From positions 1 through 60,355 of the forward strand of contig JAZQPA010000182.1 in NCBI GenBank assembly GCA_045628125.1: a stretch of DNA of 60,355 nucleotides, in the 5' to 3' direction. Position 1 is the first letter of the stretch; each line of letters begins with the position of its first letter. Positions 17,840 to 25,736 of the stretch are shown piece by piece. A model generated the notes under the pieces. That model did no database searches, was not told the DNA's origin, and worked only from the letters and a program-made list of their open reading frames with translations. This DNA comes from Minthousia sp045628125 (GTDB lineage: Bacteria; Bacteroidota; Bacteroidia; Bacteroidales; Bacteroidaceae). The position numbers were made by a program, and so were the translations under genes.

Positions 17840-18835
17840 ATGGCCAGACGATTGTCGGAAAATTTAAGTAGTCTTTATATAGGAGCTTCAAATCGTTTGA
17901 GGCCTAAGAAAGCGCGCAAGAAAATTGTGGTGTACGTTGAAGGATATGACGACATCATGTTCTGGCGCAACATCTTGAGTGTCTACGAGACAGAGTCTGT
18001 CTATTTTGAGGTGATGTTACCCTCTCGAGACAGTCTGACTAAAGGAAAAAAGCAGGCGATGATGAATACATTAGGTCAGACCTTGGGGCAAAACATGATT
18101 GCCTGTGTGGATGCAGATTATGACTATCTGCTGCAGGGCGCCACTCCTACCTCGAAGAAAATGTGCGAAAGTCCGTATGTGTTCCATACCTACGCTTATG
18201 CCATTGAGAATTACCAGTGTAATGCTGCCACGCTTCATGAGGTATGTGTGATGTCCACACTCAATGACCACGAGATGATTGATTTCGAGGAATTTTTCCG
18301 GATATACTCTCAAATAACTTATCCGCTTTTTGTTTGGAATGTTTATTTCTATCGCAAGAACGATTTGAGAACTTTCCCCATTATGGAATTTGCCCATGTC
18401 GCACGGCTCTCTCGTGTGGATGTGTTGCAGTTGGAACATTGCCTCATGGAACTGGAAGGCAGAGTGAACAGGAAACTGAATTATCTGGAACATCAATTTA
18501 CTGAATGCAAGGAAGAAATTGAGGCATTGAAAGTGGAGATGGCCCATCTGGGCGTCCGTCCTGATAATGCTTATTATTTTATGCAGGGGCATCATATATT
18601 TGAGAATGTGACATTGAAACTGTTGACGCCGCTTTGTGCCTTGTTGCGAAAAGAACGTGAAGATGAAATCAGGGCTCTTGCCGGCCATGATTGCCAGATG
18701 CAGAATGAGCTGAACAGTTATCAGCACAGTCAGAGCAGTGTGGATTTGATGCTGAAAAAGAACAGAGCAATCTTAAACTGCGAGCCATTCAATCGGTTGA
18801 AGTCAGACTTGGAACATTTTTTGGCAAAAATTTAG
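17840..18835 (+). CDS. DUF4435 (Toprim-like) protein, AriB-like
   Basis: A 331-residue protein with the Toprim acidic residues intact: E34 in YVEGYDDIMFW followed by D37/D38, then D91, D93 and D95 in CVDADYDY. The domain thus looks catalytically competent for metal-dependent phosphoryl chemistry or nuclease action. The C-terminal third (about 195-330) is helical and coiled-coil-rich (LEHCLMELEGRVNRKLNYLE). In PARIS systems the DUF4435 protein AriB is the toxic effector held by the ATPase AriA. In this window the unit sits among core genes, which makes a defence role uncertain. No flanking mobile element is visible. Confidence 0.75.
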   Translation: MARRLSENLSSLYIGASNRLRPKKARKKIVVYVEGYDDIMFWRNILSVYETESVYFEVMLPSRDSLTKGKKQAMMNTLGQTLGQNMIACVDADYDYLLQGATPTSKKMCESPYVFHTYAYAIENYQCNAATLHEVCVMSTLNDHEMIDFEEFFRIYSQITYPLFVWNVYFYRKNDLRTFPIMEFAHVARLSRVDVLQLEHCLMELEGRVNRKLNYLEHQFTECKEEIEALKVEMAHLGVRPDNAYYFMQGHHIFENVTLKLLTPLCALLRKEREDEIRALAGHDCQMQNELNSYQHSQSSVDLMLKKNRAILNCEPFNRLKSDLEHFLAKI

Positions 18836-18855
18836 GAAACAAAAAGATGAAAATC

Positions 18856-18887
18856 TTTCGTAAAGACGTGCGAATTTCATAACTTTG
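18856..18887 (+). promoter_or_regulatory. Promoter for the IMP cyclohydrolase gene
   Basis: TTTC at 18856-18859 is separated by 20 bases from TAACTTTG at 18880-18887, a strong -7 box 28 bases before the start codon. Confidence 0.6.
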
Positions 18888-18915
18888 CACCCAAAATTAA
18901 TTAAAACATAATAAA

Positions 18916-19509
18916 ATGGCTGAAACAAAGAAGATTAAGACGGCTTTAGTGTCCGTTTTCCATAAAGACGGTTTGGATGAATTGCTGACCAAACTGAACG
19001 AGCAGGGTGTACAGTTCCTGTCAACTGGTGGTACTCGTGCTTTCATCGAGTCATTAGGTTTCCCATGCCAGGCAGTTGAGGATCTGACAACTTATCCTTC
19101 TATTCTGGGTGGTCGTGTTAAGACTTTGCATCCAAAAGTGTTCGGTGGCATTTTGGGCCGTCGTGAGTTGGCAGAGGATCAGGCTGAGATGGCAAAGTAT
19201 GAGATTCCTGAGATTGACCTGGTAATTGTTGATTTGTATCCTTTCGAGGCAACTGTAGCTTCTGGTGCAGATGAGCCAGCAATCATTGAGAAGATTGATA
19301 TAGGTGGTATCTCTCTGATTCGTGCAGGTGCCAAGAACTTCAAGGATGTTGTTATCGTTCCTAGCAAGGCTGAGTATAAGCCATTGCTGGATATCGTTAC
19401 AGAGCAGGGTGCTGAGACAACTATTGACCAGCGTCGTTGGTTTGCAAAGCAGGCATTTGGCGTATCTAGCCACTATGATACTGCTATCCATGCTTATTTC
19501 GATAAATAA
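18916..19509 (+). CDS. purH: IMP cyclohydrolase (PurH N-terminal domain only)
   Basis: A 197-residue protein equal to the MGS-like IMP cyclohydrolase domain of PurH: KTALVSVFHKDGL at the start, STGGTRAFIES near 37, GGRVKTLHPKVFGGIL near 67, DLVIVDLYPF near 102, IDIGGISLIRAGAKNF near 128. It ends at SSHYDTAIHAYFDK, exactly where the AICAR transformylase half would begin in the usual protein of about 510 residues. No transformylase fragment follows before mreB in any frame. The enzyme should catalyse FAICAR to IMP. The preceding formyl transfer must then be done by a protein encoded elsewhere. Confidence 0.88.
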   Translation: MAETKKIKTALVSVFHKDGLDELLTKLNEQGVQFLSTGGTRAFIESLGFPCQAVEDLTTYPSILGGRVKTLHPKVFGGILGRRELAEDQAEMAKYEIPEIDLVIVDLYPFEATVASGADEPAIIEKIDIGGISLIRAGAKNFKDVVIVPSKAEYKPLLDIVTEQGAETTIDQRRWFAKQAFGVSSHYDTAIHAYFDK

Positions 19510-19524
19510 TAGTACACAGATAGA

Positions 19525-19563
19525 ACATGGTCATGCCTGGTAGCGATACTTGGCATGACATGT
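19525..19563 (+). other. Hairpin in the purH-mreB gap
   Basis: ACATG-(G)-TCATGCC at 19525-19537 pairs with GGCATGACATGT at 19552-19563, leaving one bulged base and a 14-base loop. There is no T-run, so this is not an intrinsic terminator. It could be a 5' UTR structure or a protein-binding site ahead of mreB. Confidence 0.45.
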
Positions 19564-19606
19564 TGCTTAAATAGATATTGTAAGAATTTAGATTGTAATA
19601 CATTTT

Positions 19607-20629
19607 ATGGGATTTTTTTCTTTCACTCAAGAAATCGCGATGGACTTGGGTACTGCCAATACAATCATTATCGCAGACGGTAAGATTGTAGTTGACGAAC
19701 CTTCGGTCGTTGCCTTGGATAACCGCACGGACAAGATGATTGCCGTAGGTGAGAAGGCAAAGATGATGTATGAGAAGACAAATAAGAATATCCGTACAGT
19801 CCGCCCATTGCGTGAAGGCGTTATTGCCGATTTCAACGCTTGTGAGCAGATGATGCGTGGTTTGATTAAGAAAGTTCACACAGGTAATCGCCTGTTCTCT
19901 CCATCACTCCGTATGGTAATCGGTGTACCTTCAGGTAGTACTGAGGTGGAATTGCGTGCTGTTCGTGATTCTGCAGAGCATGCCGGTGGTCGTGATGTGT
20001 ATCTGGTGTTCGAACCTATGGCAGCTGCTATCGGAATCGGTTTGGATGTAAATGCTCCGGAAGGTAACATGGTTGTGGATATAGGTGGAGGTACCACTGA
20101 GATTGCTGTAATCTCTTTGGGTGGTATTGTATCTGACACATCTATTAAAATTGCAGGTGATGAGTTGACCAATGATATTCAGGAATATATGCGTCGCCAG
20201 CACAATGTGAAGGTCAGCGAGCGTATGGCTGAGCGTATTAAGATTCATGTAGGTTCAGCTTTGACCGATCTGGGCGATCAGGCTCCAGAGGATTATCTGG
20301 TTCATGGCCCTAACTGTATCACTGCTTTGCCAATGGAGATTCCAGTATGCTATCAGGAAATTGCTCATTGCTTGGATAAGTCTATTTCCCGTATTGAGGC
20401 AGCTGTCCTGAGTGCTTTGGAGCAGACCCCACCAGAGTTGTATGCGGATATCGTAAAGAACGGTATTTATTTGACTGGTGGTGGTGCCTTGCTGCGTGGT
20501 TTGGACCGTCGTCTGGAGCATAAGATTAATATCCCATTCCATATTGCTGAGGATCCTCTGTTGAGTGTTGGACGCGGTACAGGAATTGCATTGAAGAATA
20601 TTGAGAATTTCACCTTCTTGATGCGCTAA
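19607..20629 (+). CDS. mreB: Rod shape-determining protein MreB
   Basis: A 340-residue actin homologue. The N-terminal phosphate-1 motif is AMDLGTANTIII, the central one VVDIGGGTTEIAVIS, and the adenosine motif near the C-terminus LTGGGALLRGLD. It polymerises on the inner face of the cell membrane and directs lateral wall synthesis. It is the first gene of a complete mreBCD-mrdA-rodA cluster transcribed in one direction. Confidence 0.97.
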   Translation: MGFFSFTQEIAMDLGTANTIIIADGKIVVDEPSVVALDNRTDKMIAVGEKAKMMYEKTNKNIRTVRPLREGVIADFNACEQMMRGLIKKVHTGNRLFSPSLRMVIGVPSGSTEVELRAVRDSAEHAGGRDVYLVFEPMAAAIGIGLDVNAPEGNMVVDIGGGTTEIAVISLGGIVSDTSIKIAGDELTNDIQEYMRRQHNVKVSERMAERIKIHVGSALTDLGDQAPEDYLVHGPNCITALPMEIPVCYQEIAHCLDKSISRIEAAVLSALEQTPPELYADIVKNGIYLTGGGALLRGLDRRLEHKINIPFHIAEDPLLSVGRGTGIALKNIENFTFLMR

Positions 20630-20638
20630 TAGGTATTA

Positions 20639-21496
20639 ATGGGAAATCTGCTTCTTTTTTTACAGAAGTATAATTATTGGTTCCTTTTTCTGCTGCTGGA
20701 AATTATCAGTTTTGTGTTGATTTTCCAGTTTAATAGCTATCAGGGTAGTGTTTATTTTACTTCGGCTAACGAGGTGAGCGGTAGAGTGTACGACGTAAAG
20801 TCGGAAGTTACCGCTTACTTTGATTTAGCGAGGGTGAATGAAGAACTGACCCAGCAAAATGTGCAGCTGAATTTGGAATTGAACGCATTGCGCCAGCAAT
20901 TGGAGCGCAATACGGATACCATTGTTGTATCAAGCCATATGCGTCCTTTGCTTGATACTTTGACCACCATTCCGGCAGTGGTGGTAAATGCCACTACCAA
21001 TCGCAAGAATAATTTCATTACCATCAACAAGGGTGAGTCCGATGGCATAAAGCCCGATATGGGTGTCGTGGGCGGTAATGGTTTGGTAGGTGTGGTTTAC
21101 CAGTCTACCGCTCATTATTCATTGGTCTTGCCTGTGGTTAATATGATGTCTACTGTCAGCTGTAGAATCCGTGGCCGCAGTTACTTAGGCAACCTGCGTT
21201 GGGACGGTGAAGACAGTCAGTATGCCATGTTGGAGGATGTACCTCGTCATGCATATTTCAAAAAGGGAGATTTGGTTGAGACCAGTGGATATTCTACCAT
21301 GTTCCCTGCAGGAATATTGGCCGGAAAAATTATAGCCATCTATAACAGTAGTGACGGTTTGTCTTATGAATTGAAGATAAAATTGGCTACAGATTTTGGC
21401 CGTATTCGTGATGTCTTGGTCTTACCGCTTCAGGCTGTACCTGAGTTGAACGTTCTTGAGGACCGCATCAGAAAAATGGAGGAGGACCGTAAATGA
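20639..21496 (+). CDS. mreC: Rod shape-determining protein MreC
   Basis: A 285-residue protein with one N-terminal membrane helix (FLFLLLEIISFVLIFQF), a coiled coil (about 65-90) and the beta-barrel MreC domain in the periplasm (GVVGGNGLVGVVYQ, then ETSGYSTMFPAGI). It links MreB to PBP2/RodA. It lies 9 bases after mreB and overlaps mreD by 4 bases. Confidence 0.95.
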   Translation: MGNLLLFLQKYNYWFLFLLLEIISFVLIFQFNSYQGSVYFTSANEVSGRVYDVKSEVTAYFDLARVNEELTQQNVQLNLELNALRQQLERNTDTIVVSSHMRPLLDTLTTIPAVVVNATTNRKNNFITINKGESDGIKPDMGVVGGNGLVGVVYQSTAHYSLVLPVVNMMSTVSCRIRGRSYLGNLRWDGEDSQYAMLEDVPRHAYFKKGDLVETSGYSTMFPAGILAGKIIAIYNSSDGLSYELKIKLATDFGRIRDVLVLPLQAVPELNVLEDRIRKMEEDRK

Positions 21497-21999
21497 TAGC
21501 ATCCGTCTTGTATAAATTGCTGCAGGCAGTTTTGTTGCTTTTGGCACAAGGGCTGATTTTGAATCATGTCAATATACTCGGATATGCTACCCCTATGCCA
21601 TACATCTATTTTATCCTGACATTCCAGCGTGGGACAGGCAGGAAGACTTTGTTGTTGGCTGGTTTTCTGATAGGATTGGCCAGTGATGTTTTTGCAAATA
21701 CTCCAGGTGTTTCGGCTGCTGCTTGTACCTTGCTTGCCATGTTACAGCCTTCATTGCTGGATTTCTTAGCTCCTCGTGATAGTTCGGAAGACTTGGTGCC
21801 TTCTTTCCCTTCAATGGGTTTTGGCCCCTTTTTGCGTTATCTCCTGGTAGCTACATTACTGTTCCAGATCGTTTATTATCTGCTGGTCATCTTCTCATTG
21901 GCCCATCCGATTGATGTTTTGATCAATATTGCGGGTAGTACTTTATTTACCCTGTTGATTATGCTGAGTATAGCAAGCTTTCAGAAGAAAAAGGTATGA
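21493..21999 (+). CDS. mreD: Rod shape-determining protein MreD
   Basis: A 168-residue integral membrane protein with five to six hydrophobic spans, as usual for MreD. The identification rests mainly on its position between mreC and mrdA, with 4-base overlaps on both sides, and on its hydropathy. The motif GLASDVFANTPGVSAAACTLL is typical of Bacteroidetes MreD. Confidence 0.9.
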   Translation: MIASVLYKLLQAVLLLLAQGLILNHVNILGYATPMPYIYFILTFQRGTGRKTLLLAGFLIGLASDVFANTPGVSAAACTLLAMLQPSLLDFLAPRDSSEDLVPSFPSMGFGPFLRYLLVATLLFQIVYYLLVIFSLAHPIDVLINIAGSTLFTLLIMLSIASFQKKKV

Positions 22000-23843
22000 A
22001 AGATTTCAATTTGGAAAAACGAAAATATATACTTGCTGGTGCAATGATTTCCATTGTGCTCCTGTATATCTTGCGTTTATTCTCATTGCAAATCTTAAGT
22101 GACGACTATAAGAAAAATGCTGAAAGCAATGCATTCCTGAATCAGATCCAGTACCCGTCACGTGGCGTTATCTATGACCGTAACGGCAACCTTCTGGTTT
22201 ATAACCAGCCATCCTATGATATCATGGTAATCATGCGCGAGGTGCATGACTTGGACACATTGGACTTTTGTAATTCTCTGGGTATTGATAAGGAGTTCTT
22301 CATCAATCGTATGAAGATTATCAAGAACCGCAATATGAATCCGGGCTATTCTCAGTATACACAGCAACTTTTCATGGACCAGTTGTCTGTAGAGGAGAGT
22401 TCAGTGTTTCAGGAAAAACTTCATAATTATTCCGGCTTCTATTTACAGAAACGCTCTATCCGTCAATATGCCACCAGTCATGCTGCACATGTGCTGGGAG
22501 ATGTTGCCGAAGTGTCTAAAGGCGACATGGAAGAGGATGATTACTATAAGTCTGGCGACTATATTGGTAAGCTGGGTGTGGAACGCAGTTACGAAAAGGA
22601 ACTGCGCGGAGAGAAAGGTGTTCAGGTTTTGCTTCGTGATGCACATGGTCTGATCAAGGGCCATTATATGGATGGCCAATTCGATAAATTGCCTGTGCCA
22701 GGAAAGAATCTGACACTGACATTGGACATGGAACTTCAGGCCTTGGGTGAGCGTCTGATGGAAGGAAAGATTGGTTCCATTGTTGCGATCGAACCGGAAA
22801 CCGGAGAAATCCTGTGTATGGTAAGTGCACCAAACTATGATCCAAGTCTGATGGTCGGCCGTAAAAGGGGTAAAAACCATCTGCTTCTCAGTAAGGATGA
22901 ATGGAAACCCCTGTTGAACCGTTCTATCATGGGACAGTATCCTCCCGGATCTACTTTTAAGACATCCCAAGCGCTGACCTTCTTGCAAGAGGGTATTATT
23001 ACCCCAGAAACAGCCTATCCTTGTTATCACGGATTTGTGTATCGTGGACTTCGTGTCGGCTGCCATGGCCATGGTTCACCATTGTCCCTGGTTCCAGCTA
23101 TCGCCACATCGTGCAATGGTTATTTCTGTTGGGGATTGTATAACATGTTGGGCTCTCGACAGAAGTACGGAAATGTACAAACAGCTATGACTACCTGGAA
23201 GGACTACATGGTCTCCATGGGATTTGGATATAAATTAGGAGTTGATTTGCCGGGTGAAAAACGAGGAATGATTCCTAATGCTCAATTTTATGACAAGGCG
23301 TATAAGAGCGATTGGAGTGGATTGACTGTTATCAGTATCTCAATTGGTCAGGGTGAGGTGACTCTGACTCCGCTTCAGATTGCTAACCTTGGCGCTACCA
23401 TAGCCAATCGAGGCTCCTTCATTACTCCTCATGTCGTAAAGTCCATTGAAGGCCAGGATTTGGATTCGTTATATACCACTCCTCGAAGAACTCTGGTTGA
23501 CAAGGAATACTATGATGTCGTGGTTCGGGGAATGCGTAGCGCAGTTCAGGGAGGTACATGTAAGGCTGCAAATGTTTCATGGGCCGAAATTTGCGGAAAA
23601 ACCGGTACTGCACAGAACCGTGGTCACGACCACTCCGTATTTATGGGGTTTGCTCCGATGAATAACCCAAAGATTGCCATTGCCGTTTACGTGGAGAATG
23701 GTGGATTTGGTGCAACCTACGGTGTGCCTATTGGTACGCTGATGATGGAGCAGTATCTGAATGGTAAACTATCGGCAGCTAGTGAGGCACAGGCCAACAG
23801 CTTCCAGCAAAGACGTATTTCGTATGGTAGTGGATCGCGATAG
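21996..23843 (+). CDS. mrdA: Penicillin-binding protein 2 (elongasome transpeptidase)
   Basis: A 615-residue class B PBP with one N-terminal membrane helix (AGAMISIVLLYILRLFSLQ), a dimerisation domain with SRGVIYDRNG, and a transpeptidase domain. Active-site motifs are S319-TFK (SxxK), S372-C-N (SxN) and K535-TG. It crosslinks peptidoglycan with RodA during rod growth and is a beta-lactam target. The gene overlaps rodA by 20 bases in a different frame. Confidence 0.96.
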   Translation: MKDFNLEKRKYILAGAMISIVLLYILRLFSLQILSDDYKKNAESNAFLNQIQYPSRGVIYDRNGNLLVYNQPSYDIMVIMREVHDLDTLDFCNSLGIDKEFFINRMKIIKNRNMNPGYSQYTQQLFMDQLSVEESSVFQEKLHNYSGFYLQKRSIRQYATSHAAHVLGDVAEVSKGDMEEDDYYKSGDYIGKLGVERSYEKELRGEKGVQVLLRDAHGLIKGHYMDGQFDKLPVPGKNLTLTLDMELQALGERLMEGKIGSIVAIEPETGEILCMVSAPNYDPSLMVGRKRGKNHLLLSKDEWKPLLNRSIMGQYPPGSTFKTSQALTFLQEGIITPETAYPCYHGFVYRGLRVGCHGHGSPLSLVPAIATSCNGYFCWGLYNMLGSRQKYGNVQTAMTTWKDYMVSMGFGYKLGVDLPGEKRGMIPNAQFYDKAYKSDWSGLTVISISIGQGEVTLTPLQIANLGATIANRGSFITPHVVKSIEGQDLDSLYTTPRRTLVDKEYYDVVVRGMRSAVQGGTCKAANVSWAEICGKTGTAQNRGHDHSVFMGFAPMNNPKIAIAVYVENGGFGATYGVPIGTLMMEQYLNGKLSAASEAQANSFQQRRISYGSGSR

Positions 23844-25284
23844 TAGTCTGTTTAAGTCCATTGACTGGTTTACCATTCTCCTGTATATCTTATTGTTGGC
23901 AGGAGGGTGGATAAGCGTTTGTGGTGCCAGCTATGATTTCGGTGCAATAGACCTGATGAGCTTTGATTCCCGCTCAGGCAAACAGCTTCTTTGGATTGGC
24001 TGTTCATGCGGATTGGGATTTGTATTGCTTATGCTTGAGGAACGCTTGTATGAGACGCTGACAAATGTGATTTATGTGGCAATGATGCTGCTGCTGGTGG
24101 TGACAATCGCTATTGCTCCCGATACTAAAGGCTCCCATTCTTGGCTGATCCTGGGCCCGGTAAGCCTCCAGCCTGCGGAATTTGCAAAGTTTGCCACAGC
24201 ATTATGTGTGGCCAGGTACATGAACTCCTATGGATTTAATATACAGCGCTGGAAGCATTTCTTGAGTGTGGTAGGATTGGTTCTTTTGCCCATGTTTCTC
24301 ATTATTGCACAGCGTGAGACCGGGTCTGCTCTGGTGTACACCTCTTTCTTTCTGATGTTTTATCGGGAGGGAATGCCGGGTTCCATACTTTTTTCCGGAA
24401 TCTCTGCGGTGTTGTATTTTGTGATTGGCCTACGGTACCAGAGTGACTTATTCCTGCATGATTCCACACCAGTTGGACGATTCTGTGTGTTGTTGATGAT
24501 TCTGGTATTTTCTGTGGGAATGGTTAGAAACTATTGCCAGAACAACAAACTTTTTTGGCAATTGTTGGGCATAGGTTTGGGGACCACATTGCTGGCCGTT
24601 ATGTTTGCCCAGTGGAGTATTCCATTCGACATCACCTATATCCAATTGGGAATTGTGATTGTAGTCATTGGCTATTTGTGCTATTGGGGATTACGGGAAA
24701 GGGTGCAGCATTATTTCTTTATTGCAATGTTCGCTTTCATTTCCTTGGGCTTCCATTACTCTACCGATTATGTGATGAGCAACGTGATGGAACCCCATCA
24801 GCGAACCCGAATCAATGTGCTTCTGGGTATTGAGGAGGATTTAGCCGGTGCCGGATATAATGTGAACCAATCCAAGATTGCTATTGGATCTGGAGGTATT
24901 TGGGGAAAAGGATTTCTCAATGGAACACAGACCAAATTGAAGTACGTTCCTGAGCAGGATACCGACTTCATTTTCTGTACGGTAGGTGAAGAGGAAGGCT
25001 TTGTCGGTGCGTCTACAGTGTTACTCCTATTCCTGATACTAATCCTACGCCTTCTGGTCCTTGCCGAACGTCAGCCTACCAAGTTTGGCCGTGTCTACGG
25101 ATACTCTGTCTTGAGTATCTTTTTCTTCCATGTCTTTATCAATGTAGGAATGGTGCTGGGATTGACACCTGTAATTGGTATACCTTTGCCGTTTTTCAGT
25201 TATGGAGGATCTTCTTTGTGGGGCTTTACACTGCTGCTTTTCATCTTCTTGCGAATTGATGCAGAGCGAGGAAAACTGAAATAG
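23824..25284 (+). CDS. rodA: Rod shape-determining protein RodA (SEDS glycosyltransferase)
   Basis: A 486-residue SEDS-family membrane protein with about ten to twelve spans. Signatures: GPVSLQPAEFAKFA near 130, GWGFLNGTQ-like GKGFLNGTQ near 360, PEQDTDFIFCTVGEEEGF near 380, and the C-terminal PFFSYGGSSLW. It polymerises lipid II glycans with PBP2. The ATG at 23824 sits inside the end of mrdA. An earlier in-frame ATG at 23761 would overlap more and adds non-family residues. It converges on gldH with 5 bases between stops. Confidence 0.95.
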   Translation: MVVDRDSSLFKSIDWFTILLYILLLAGGWISVCGASYDFGAIDLMSFDSRSGKQLLWIGCSCGLGFVLLMLEERLYETLTNVIYVAMMLLLVVTIAIAPDTKGSHSWLILGPVSLQPAEFAKFATALCVARYMNSYGFNIQRWKHFLSVVGLVLLPMFLIIAQRETGSALVYTSFFLMFYREGMPGSILFSGISAVLYFVIGLRYQSDLFLHDSTPVGRFCVLLMILVFSVGMVRNYCQNNKLFWQLLGIGLGTTLLAVMFAQWSIPFDITYIQLGIVIVVIGYLCYWGLRERVQHYFFIAMFAFISLGFHYSTDYVMSNVMEPHQRTRINVLLGIEEDLAGAGYNVNQSKIAIGSGGIWGKGFLNGTQTKLKYVPEQDTDFIFCTVGEEEGFVGASTVLLLFLILILRLLVLAERQPTKFGRVYGYSVLSIFFFHVFINVGMVLGLTPVIGIPLPFFSYGGSSLWGFTLLLFIFLRIDAERGKLK

Positions 25285-25289
25285 TCCTA

Positions 25290-25736
25290 TCAGTATTCAA
25301 TCCTAATTCCAATATCGCTGATTCCATGCAGACGTTCCCTGCGCATATCAGGGATAAACTGCAAAGTGTTTTGGGCACTGTCTGCTTTGTATCTGATGGG
25401 GTTTGTTGATTCGCCTGCCAGATAAAAACCGCTCTTGTCTTCCTTGATTACCAATTTCGACGAAATAGCCTGTTTACCAAGCATCTTTATCTGTAGGTTC
25501 TTGTAGGGGTATAATTGAGTAAACCTGCCTTCTAAAAAGATGGAATAGGTATGTCCGTGGGTCAGGTTGTTAAGTTGGAATGAGAGTGTATCGCCTCTTT
25601 GCCAAGTACTTTCAGGCAAAGAGTGATGCACGTGATAGACCATATTGGTGTCTATACAACTTGATAGCAGGAGAAGTACTCCTGCTATCAAAAGGTTATT
25701 CTTGAGGCTTGTTATTTTCAGTTGGCTTATTCTCAT
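25290..25736 (-). CDS. gldH: Gliding motility-type lipoprotein GldH
   Basis: A 148-residue protein with a lipoprotein signal (LLIAGVLLLLSSC) and GldH features (YHSLPE-like VHHSLPESTWQRGD, then a beta-rich body). It starts inside the 3' end of ricT, overlapping 41 bases in another frame, so it is probably translated by coupling. GldH is needed for gliding in Flavobacterium, but it is also common in non-gliding Bacteroidales, where its job is unclear. No gld or T9SS genes are nearby. Confidence 0.82.
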   Translation of the reverse strand: MRISQLKITSLKNNLLIAGVLLLLSSCIDTNMVYHVHHSLPESTWQRGDTLSFQLNNLTHGHTYSIFLEGRFTQLYPYKNLQIKMLGKQAISSKLVIKEDKSGFYLAGESTNPIRYKADSAQNTLQFIPDMRRERLHGISDIGIRIEY

